Shown one piece after another: positions 57,143 to 64,000 of a stretch of DNA of 64,000 nucleotides (the first letter of the stretch is position 1; each line of letters opens with the position of its first letter). The translations under genes were made by a program, and so were the position numbers. The stretch comes from Rutpela maculata (lineage: Eukaryota; Arthropoda; Insecta; Coleoptera; Cerambycidae): NCBI GenBank assembly GCA_936432065.2, contig OW386289.2:90145736-90209735 (forward strand), written 5' to 3'. The notes under the pieces are model-generated. The model was given only the letters and a program-made list of their open reading frames with translations. It was not told where the DNA came from and ran no database searches.

Positions 57143-59098
57143 TAGTCTGGGAGGCAGCGTCAATTTTAATTACATCATTTCAACAAAGCTCATTTTTTCA
57201 TTACAGGTTGTTTTTTCATTGCTTATCGAAGAATCGGGTGTCAGCTACTTCAATCGCGGAGATGGAGGGCGTAGGAGGCTGCGCATCCGGTAAAATAATT
57301 TCGTTTTTCGCGTCAATCCAACAAGGCTACTAAACTATAAATAGTTTATTTATGTGATATAAATGAAAGAAAAATGTGTCAGCTGCAGAAGGTAAGGAGC
57401 GAAGTTTGTCAGCTGCCCTAGTCAATATGTATAAAAAACACGTGAAAATTCGTTATTTCAACAATGCTGAAATTTATTTATATGATAGTTTACGATATAA
57501 GAAAACAATTAAAAAGTGTCAGCTAACAAGACCATGGGACAAATCCTATCAGCTAGGCCTTTTAAGTGTACCGCAGCGTCCAGGCGCTCACCGCGCGCGG
57601 TATCTTTAATGCCCCAGCTAACGTATTATTTCATTTTTTAATCAAGTTTCTCTCAACACAAGCTAATAAAATACTCTATTTCACGCCTGCTGATATCGTT
57701 TTTCTCATATAGAAGAGAATCATATTTGCATGAAATATTAGATAATCATATGCACAAATAATAACAAAGTATTGTATAAGTAATACATTTATCGATGCTC
57801 AAATGTCGATATTCTGTATTTGAAAGAACAGGAGGCATGTTGTTTAATACATAACATTTCTCAACACGCACCTGAAAACTTCTTCTGGATTTTACGATTC
57901 TGGAAGAATTTGTTTGTCATATGTACGGTTTTAAAAGAATCAAGAGTATTAATCTCGTACGCGTAGCTACTTTCATGAAGGCATATAATGTCAATCAAAA
58001 AGAAGATGTCTTGAAGATTGACCAGAATTTCGAAGGATTTATGTTACCTCCATGTAAGACATAATTGAAACAGCATTTTTTGCGAATTTCTTACATTGCT
58101 CAATTGTGGAGTCATGCACATCTTCATACCCCAAGTTTGTCTTTGCCAGCTGATTATGGATGGGAAGAACACGATGAGAAGTATATTTTCAAGTGGTTTC
58201 AAGGCGATCAATTGCCGAAAATTGAAAATATCATAAATGGTATTCTATGCATATAATCTTTTACTTCTACATGAATTCTCTTTTATTCACTTCAACGATT
58301 TTCAATATTTTTCGGCAGATATTTGTGAATACGAAAATGAGAACGATGACACTCGAGAATCTGAGGAAAAACTAGATTTGGAAGACCATACAGATAGCAC
58401 TTCCGAAGAGGAAGATAATTTAGAATACAGCAGTGAGAGTGATTCAGATGAGAATTGATTTGTTTTATTCGTATTTAATGTGCCAAAATAATAGAAATAT
58501 TAAGATTTTTATATTGATTATTTAATCTTCGCTATTCTCAATCAGTGATTGCAACCTCTAAGTATTCTCTAATATGTATATCTAATATTTCATACAAATA
58601 TGATTTTCTTTCAAGTCTCATACGTTAACTGGGACATTAAAGATACCGCGCGCGGTGAGCACCTGGACGCTGCGGTACACTTAAAAGGCCCAGCAGATTT
58701 TTGTCCCATGGTATTATCAGCTGACACTTTTTAATTGTCTTTTTATATCGCAAACTAAAATGAAATAAATTAATTTCAGCTTTGTTGAAATAACGAATTT
58801 TCACGTGTTTTTCATACATATTGATTAGGTCAGCTGACAACCTTCGCTCCCTACCCTTTTCATTTATATTACATAAATACACTATTTATAGTTTTGTAGC
58901 TTTGTTAGATTGACGCAAAAACAAAATGATTTTACCAAATGCGCTGCCTCCCACTCTCTCCCTCCCACGCTCTTAATCTCCACAGTTGCGTCAGCTGACA
59001 CCTGTTTTAGTTGTTTTTCGAACGAAAACTAACATTAAAAGAACAAAAAAAGTCGTGTTGAAATGACGCATAAAATATTGACGCCATCTCCCAGACTA
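57143..59098 (+). mobile_element. 1.96-kb TIR element with TTA duplication carrying a nuclease-family gene fragment
   Basis: Ends TAGTCTGGGAGGCAGCGTCA and inverse (ATTGACGCCATCTCCCAGACTA), flanked by TTA at 57140-57142 and 59099-59101. Inverted arms reach about 500 bp on each side (57143-57640, 58615-59098), with CGCGCGCGGT-type GC-rich inner edges. The word TGTCAGCT and close forms recur at least five times in the left arm and three in the right. Between the arms is a spliced gene fragment on the plus strand (57873-58458). The target is a repeat also present intact at 8770-8890. Confidence 0.85.
57873..58458 (+). pseudogene. C-terminal part of the same nuclease-associated family, two exons
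   Basis: Reads LLLDFTILEEFVCHMYGFKR, INLVRVATFMKAYNVN, FEGFMLPPCKT, a TAA at 58062-58064, then LKQHFLRISYIAQLWSHAHL, PADYGWEEHDEKYIFKWFQG, DQLPKIENIIN. A 79-bp GT-AG intron (58240-58318) joins to an acidic tail DICEYENENDDTRESEE and SSESDSDEN with a stop at 58456-58458. The order MYG..R..F...LPP...L.QH..R.......W..H...YGWEE matches the pseudogene at 22207-23280 (LYG..R..F..SLPP..DAL.QH..RVYLQMQTW..H..SWGWKE), so both belong to one family. Here the Cys cluster is replaced by an acidic tail, and the nuclease-like N-terminal half is missing. The stop codon makes it nonfunctional as read. Confidence 0.75.
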
Positions 59099-59101
59099 TT
59101 A

Positions 59102-59288
59102 TCTATTGTAATATGGCAATAAAGGTTAATAAACTGATTAAATAAAATTGATTATCTACTTTCCATAAATTGGTGCCTCAACTTGGTCATGCTAATATAC
59201 TAGTTTCTTAGACATTATTTTGTTGTTGCTACTTAAATAATAAAAAAATATAACTGTCTTGTCATATTTTTGCGGTTTTCGGGTCTTA
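59102..59288. repeat. Right half of the repeat split by the TIR element
   Basis: Continues the 8770-type repeat (CTTGGTCATGCTAATATACTAGTT). Confidence 0.6.
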
Positions 59289-59412
59289 TTTTTTTTGTCG
59301 AAAATTTCGTCACAAAAAATATCCTCATCACGAAAATTGTCTAAGATGATATCATCTTAGACAATTTTCGTGATGAGGATATTTTTTGTGACGAAATTTT
59401 CGACAAAAAAAA
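59289..59412. repeat. Perfect 124-bp palindrome without spacer
   Basis: The 62-bp arms are exact inverses meeting at ATGAT/ATCAT (59350/59351). The arm includes GAAAATTTCGTCACAAAAAA and ATCCTCATCACGAAAATTGT. No mismatch was found. Confidence 0.95.
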
Positions 59413-60114
59413 AATTAAAAAAAGAATCGAACCGCCTTCAAAAAATATCTCTAAAATATCAATTTGAAGTCGGTGCAAAAAAAACTAATTTAAAAAATAG
59501 GTTTTGCACCGATTTCAAATTGATATTTGGTAATAAGCAGTGATCAGAATTTGGGTTTAATTTTCAGATGCGTCGTTACAAGGATTTATTAAAATATGCA
59601 TACATTTTTAGTGTACATATGTATACATGTATTCTATTATGCCAAAATAAATGAAAAACTCATAAGGTATGTTCGTATTACATTTAATTTCGATTTATTT
59701 GGTAAGAAAGAACAAACATACATTTAATTTCTTAATGTAAAATTTTATATACCTAGTGCGCCACTGAAATTAAACCCAAATTCCGATCATTGGTAATAAG
59801 GTGGAGTTCCTTGCTACTTTCCACTAAGAGGTAGACAGGTATTTGTAAAACTGAGTGAAACTTTGTCTTACTTTTTAGAGATCTTTTTGAAGGAGGTTCG
59901 ATTTTTTTTTTCAACCTTTTTAGTAGCTTCACATATTTCAAGGCCCCTGCCTGGAGGATAAACAAATAATACATCATAACCTTACTTTAGTTCCTTATAA
60001 TAATATACTTTTATTACACAGTACATAATACCAAATAGTCGTTTACTTTTCGTTTTCCGCCATTGTACCAGATTTCAAGTAAATCTACAAAAAATTTGCT
60101 GGCATTATCTCATC
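59413..60114. other. No gene recognised; short hairpins
   Basis: A hairpin at about 59457-59530 is built on ATATCAATTTGAAGTCGGTG and its near-inverse. GAACCGCCTTCAAAAAATAT matches a phrase near 47088 and, inverted, near 59890. No coding frame is supported. Confidence 0.5.
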
Positions 60115-60499
60115 TCAATTAAAAACAATAGGTTTTGGAGTTTATGAAAATATTTTCATTACTAACTGAGATTCAACGAATTGAAATTTTGTAATTTTTT
60201 AAATTGTAAATTACAAAATTTCAGTTGATAATGAAAATATTTTCATAAACTCCAAAACCTATTGTTGCATTTTGATGAAAAGTAAAATGTATATGACAAA
60301 AAAGAATAATTTTAAACGGGAGTCCCTAGACCAGGGGGAGCACTCGAATTTTGAAAAAATTTTTCGCAAACTGCTTTTTCAAAACTTTTTAGGGGTCGTT
60401 AGAGGAGTGCTTCTCTAGATGTTATTTCCCATATTTCGTATGGGTCCCATGCGCCACAGACGAGAAAAAAATTATTGAAATTTCTAGATCCGCCCTTGC
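60115..60499. mobile_element. hAT-like foldback repeat, copy 2, truncated on the left
   Basis: Inverse orientation of 11349-11850. The hairpin around about 60205 uses GGTTTTGGAGTTTATGAAAA and its inverse. The terminus (as inverse) reads CAAGGGCGGATCTAG and ends at 60499. Confidence 0.72.
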
Positions 60500-60696
60500 G
60501 AGAGCATGCTGTATAATTTGTTTGTAAAAGCAAATTGTTCAACGGGCTCGTTTCTCAATAAAAGTCTGAGTTCATACTGTCGTAGAAAACATTCTTCGGC
60601 TGATTCGCCTCCATGCAAGGTTCTCTTTCGTTGCGAAATGGTATATGACATGATACGAAGATATAATAATGCCCGTTGTTTGTAAAAAATTGTCAT
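60500..60696 (-). CDS. Unassigned coding-like frame abutting the foldback end
   Basis: About 65 codons with balanced composition (TISQRKRTLHGGESAEECFL, RQYELRLLLRNEPVEQFAFT, NKLYSMLSQ). The frame runs straight into the terminus of the foldback, as if an exon or element gene had been cut by the insertion. No start context, partner exon or family is recognised, and it could be a chance frame. Confidence 0.22.
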
Positions 60697-61369
60697 TATT
60701 ATAAATTAAGAACTAAGTTTTTAATTGATGTCACCTGCGACTCGGCCAAATCTTCGAATATGCTCGTAATAAAAAAATTGTTTTCAATTTTTGTTCACCA
60801 TACACTATTTTTAGCTTGATAAATTCAGTGGAGACCACCGCCGGGCCAAAGCCTACAGTTGGTAGTAGGTTTGACAGAAATCCCTTAAGCTACGCCAGAG
60901 TAATCATTGAACAACAAACATACAACAGGTCTTTTTTTAAATCTTATGAACTCCGTTAAAAAGTTTCTTTGTTTATTCTTTTTTTTGTACAATAAATGAA
61001 GTGATATTAAATTGTGCATAAATATTTCAGAAAAATCCACTGAAACCCAAGATCTCTATTGTTTGGGTGTTCTTTTGTACAATGGAAAGTGTACAGTAAA
61101 AAATATGAGACACACAGTATTTTACTATAATTTGCCCAGTAAATATAATAAACGTTCAGTAACGACTTTGACCCCAGGTTCATAAACCCGTGGTGTAGCC
61201 TCTAACCAAGAACTATTTTTGTTACTTTATAATACAAATATACCTTTGTAACGCATCTGACTTTCTTTTTTCTCCAATTTGTCGTCTATTTTTATAATTC
61301 TATACGTTCTACACAACTCAGGTTATGTGCGGTGCCATTTGGCGAGCATGTAAGTATTATATTGCTTTG
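60697..61369. other. No gene recognised
   Basis: AT-rich sequence without frames or repeat ends. Confidence 0.4.
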
Positions 61370-61730
61370 AACATTTGTTAATGTACTGACCATTTATTAT
61401 TTTTGTATTGAACATATATTATTGTACTGAACATTTATTTTTTCATCTAAAGAATTATTATTTTGACCGATGAGTGAAAACTTTTCACTCAACGTTTTTA
61501 CTGAACAATTATTGTTTATATAGAACATATTTTGCTTTACTTGACGCTAATTGTTTTTTATTGTTCACGTGATTTTTACTAAACATATTATTTATATATA
61601 TTAGTGTTCAATCTATTTTTTTACTGGACTAGCTAATGTTTTACTTTTCACCCATTATTTTTACTGGACACCCATTATGTTACTAATCATTTAAAATTGT
61701 TACTGAGCTTGTATTATTATACCTATTTGA
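61370..61730 (+). repeat. Degenerate tandem array of TACTGAACATTTATTATTTT-like units
   Basis: More than ten irregular units of about 25-35 bp, each with ACTGAACA/ACTGGACA-like and ATTATTTTT parts. Very diverged, so the unit number is approximate. Confidence 0.65.
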
Positions 61731-62378
61731 TTTACTCAAATAGGTATGTTATAACCGGACAAAAATTTGTAATAATCATCGTGAAAAAAAAATTGTATTT
61801 ACATAAATCCGTTTCATAACAGACTGAACTCAAATATGGAATAAAAAATGTCTGTGTGCCTGTATGTATGTGTGTGTAGACCGTTTCTTGGAAACACGAT
61901 AACTTCTGTTAGATATAAAATTTTAATTAAAATTTGGAGTATATATACCAACTTTATGTAGTTGATTGATTCGATCTTTACTTGATGAAAATCCATATAA
62001 ACGACGAGTAAATATAACTTATTGTTTTACGATTTTCACAAAACTATATTATATATTTTTTTAAACAAATATGTAAGTACATGACAATTGTTTTTCCACA
62101 CAGTGGCTTCTTCGGATGTAAGTTTTAAATTAACATTACAATATATAAAACGGTTTATATAACCGATATAATAATTTAACAAAGCTACAGGTATAAATTA
62201 TTACTTGGAAACTTAGAATAAATTATTCATAATAACTGATTAATATGTATTTCTAAAAGTTTCTAGTGTAGGGATGAATTTCAGTTTAAAAACACGCCGG
62301 TTAAGTATATGGAATTGGGCCCAGCGGCTTATTGGGCTATTCATTCACATGAATGTTGCTTATGACTAGGAATGCTCA
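61731..62378. other. No gene recognised
   Basis: AT-rich. The phrase TGTCTGTGTGCCTGTATGTA with ACACGATAACTTCTG (61848-61910) recalls the R1 interior and 40098-40160, but no boundary is visible. Confidence 0.4.
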
Positions 62379-63656
62379 TAGACCAAGCAATGAATGATTA
62401 TAGAGGGAAATTTTAGGGACAGAAAATTTGACTTCTCAACTTTGTTTATACTAGTCTGGAGATGAACATATCAAAAGTCCCCACTACGTGGTGAGCGGGG
62501 GGGAGGGGGCACTTTAAAGGTCCCATTTTTGGGTTTTTCGCTTATATCTCGGAAACTATGCGTCGTATGGAAAAAGGTAATCTATGCAAAATTAAACATA
62601 ACTAAATTTCCTACAAGAATGTCTATATTTATTTTCTTCCTGTGTGTTATAGTTTACGAGATATTCGCCTTCCAAAATAGATAATTAAAAAAAAGTATTA
62701 GGTACCTTGAAAATTTTCTTTTTTTACCGTGGTCTGCTAATAAATCACAGTCACAAAACAATCTTTATTTTACAACTCTCGACGTATTTACTAACGTAAT
62801 ATTTTGTCGAAATCTATGCATTTCCTTAAATATACAGTGTGAGTCACTTAAAATGAAGATATTAATGGGTCTTGACGAATTTCACGTATCCACCACAAAT
62901 TGCGGAAACTGAGATGAGCTTATGTATAAAAAATCCCCCATCCATAACCAAATCAAATTTTGGTGTATTTACGGTTGTGGCGCCGATCCGATGCATTTTT
63001 TAGAATTTTTAACATTCAAAATGTTTTTATTTTTTTCAGCATATTTTGGTACAGAAAGCTATGCCTTTGTAGCAGCCCAATGTTTTTCTGATCATAAGTA
63101 GATTCTAATTTGTTCTATACTTGAGCAAAATTTGATTCAAATCGGAAACGAAATAAAAAAGTTATAAGGGCGTCTTCATTTTAAGTAAGTCACACTGTAT
63201 ATTTAAGGACAAAATATTACGTTAGTAAATACGTCGAGTGTTGTAAAATAAAGATTGTTTTGTGACTGTGATTTATTAGCAGACCACGGTAAACCGCTTT
63301 GATAGAAATATTCAAGGTACCTAATACTTTTTTTTTAATTATCTATTTTGGCTGGCGAATATCTCGTAAACTATAACACATAGGAAGAAAATGAATATAG
63401 ACATTCTTGTAGGAAATTTAATTATGTTTAATTTTGCATAGATTACCTTTTTTCCATACGACGCATGGTTTCCGAGATATAAGCGAAAGACCAAAAAATG
63501 GGACCTTTAAAGTGCCTCCCTCCCCCCCACTCACCACATAGTGGGGACTTTTGATATGTTCATTTCCAGACTAGTCCAAACAAAGTTCCGAAGTCAAATT
63601 TTCTGTCCCTAAAATTTCCCTCTACACCCTTTTTTGAGCATTTGTTGCCTGGCCTA
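62379..63656. mobile_element. Foldback element, family Q copy 2, with TCA duplication
   Basis: Ends TAGACCAAGCAATGAATG and the near-inverse ending GCCTGGCCTA, flanked by TCA on both sides (62376-62378, 63657-63659). Arms are inverted throughout (AAAGTCCCCACTACGTGGTG, ATGCGTCGTATGG) and homologous to 31638-33131. The mariner MITE sits in the centre. Confidence 0.87.
62835..63197. mobile_element. Mariner-type MITE inside family Q copy 2
   Basis: CAGTGTGAGTCACTTAAAAT and its inverse ATTTTAAGTAAGTCACACTG, TA on both sides (62833-62834, 63198-63199). Same position and flanks as in family Q copy 1. Confidence 0.83.
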
Positions 63657-63659
63657 TCA

Positions 63660-64000
63660 ATAAAATATATAATAAACCTCCATTCCCTATATTATCAGAG
63701 TTATGTTAATTAATTTTTTTCAGAACTATTGAAGATAACTAAATGACATTAATAGCAGACGTTGATATAAAATAGCTTTATATTTTACATTTTTTTTTAC
63801 ATTTCTATTACGTCATTTAGTATATAAAAAAAATAATTTTATTTTAGAGGGTGCTGTTTTTATATTAACCTCTTGAGTGACACCTACCAAAAAAATCTAT
63901 ATTATTTAACACTAACATAATTATCGTATGTACGAATTACTGCAAGGTCAGATTGGTGGAAGATGCTTAAAAATATAAACCTAAGTAATAAACACAGGAA
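63660..64000. other. No gene recognised
   Basis: AT-rich sequence to the end of the window. Confidence 0.4.

Noticed and set aside
57376..57609. 77-codon frame, with a similar 81-codon frame at 58637-58882 (-)
   Set aside because: The similarity of the two is explained by the inverted arms of the TTA element; both have poor start contexts and the arms are noncoding in layout.

Overview
The window is AT-rich eukaryotic DNA that reads like an insect genome. The evidence is one spliced exon encoding part of a CUB domain, a DIRS-type retrotransposon, fragments of jockey-like and other LINEs, mariner, hAT and TTA-target elements, and many insect-style foldback repeats. No bacterial operon, CRISPR array or functional rRNA or tRNA gene was found. 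The order of insect cannot be fixed from the sequence alone; a beetle or hemipteran with a large, transposon-rich genome would fit.

Host genes are almost absent. The best case is a CUB-domain exon at 585-901 (+) with a good splice donor. A weaker case is a membrane-anchored 77-residue reading frame at 10301-10534 (-). Most of the remaining sequence is dispersed repeats, many of them nested, or AT-rich DNA in which nothing could be recognised.

Layout. 1-1.6 kb: CUB exon and flanking intron-like DNA. 1.6-4.2 kb: copies of a ~0.65 kb repeat (called family R1 here) and a 30-bp minisatellite. 4.4-8.4 kb: a foldback element (family P) carrying a 2.56-kb mariner-like element with a broken transposase. 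9-20 kb: hAT-type MITEs, a 5S-like stretch, a jockey-like LINE split by a foldback, another foldback, and an inverted R1 copy. 22.2-23.3 kb: a broken FEN1/XPG-like nuclease gene of a dispersed family. 25.8-27.4 kb: a foldback with TTA target duplications. 29.6-33.2 kb: a second family P copy, filled with two further elements. 33.5-34.8 kb: a LINE 3' end split by an 810-bp TIR element that carries a tRNA-like stretch. 35.1-35.9 kb: a hAT-like element. 36.1-43.6 kb: a region bounded by hAT-like ends and 8-bp duplications, holding a hAT transposase scrap, a LINE reverse transcriptase, a 2-kb compound palindrome, a hAT MITE and a 1.1-kb TIR element. 44.9-46.8 kb: a long mariner-type foldback. 48.65-53.63 kb: a near full-length DIRS retrotransposon with inverted terminal repeats, an internal complementary region, gag, RT/RNase H and tyrosine recombinase. 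57.1-59.1 kb: a TIR element with TTA duplications encoding a second, spliced member of the nuclease-associated family. 59.29-59.41 kb: a perfect 124-bp palindrome. 62.4-63.7 kb: a second copy of the foldback family seen at 31.6 kb (family Q).

The genes do not form a pathway. The main interest lies in the architecture of the elements, in empty-site comparisons between repeat copies inside the window that fix insertion boundaries, and in the link between the nuclease-like family and a TIR element. All coding calls come from reading translations by eye; no database search was possible.
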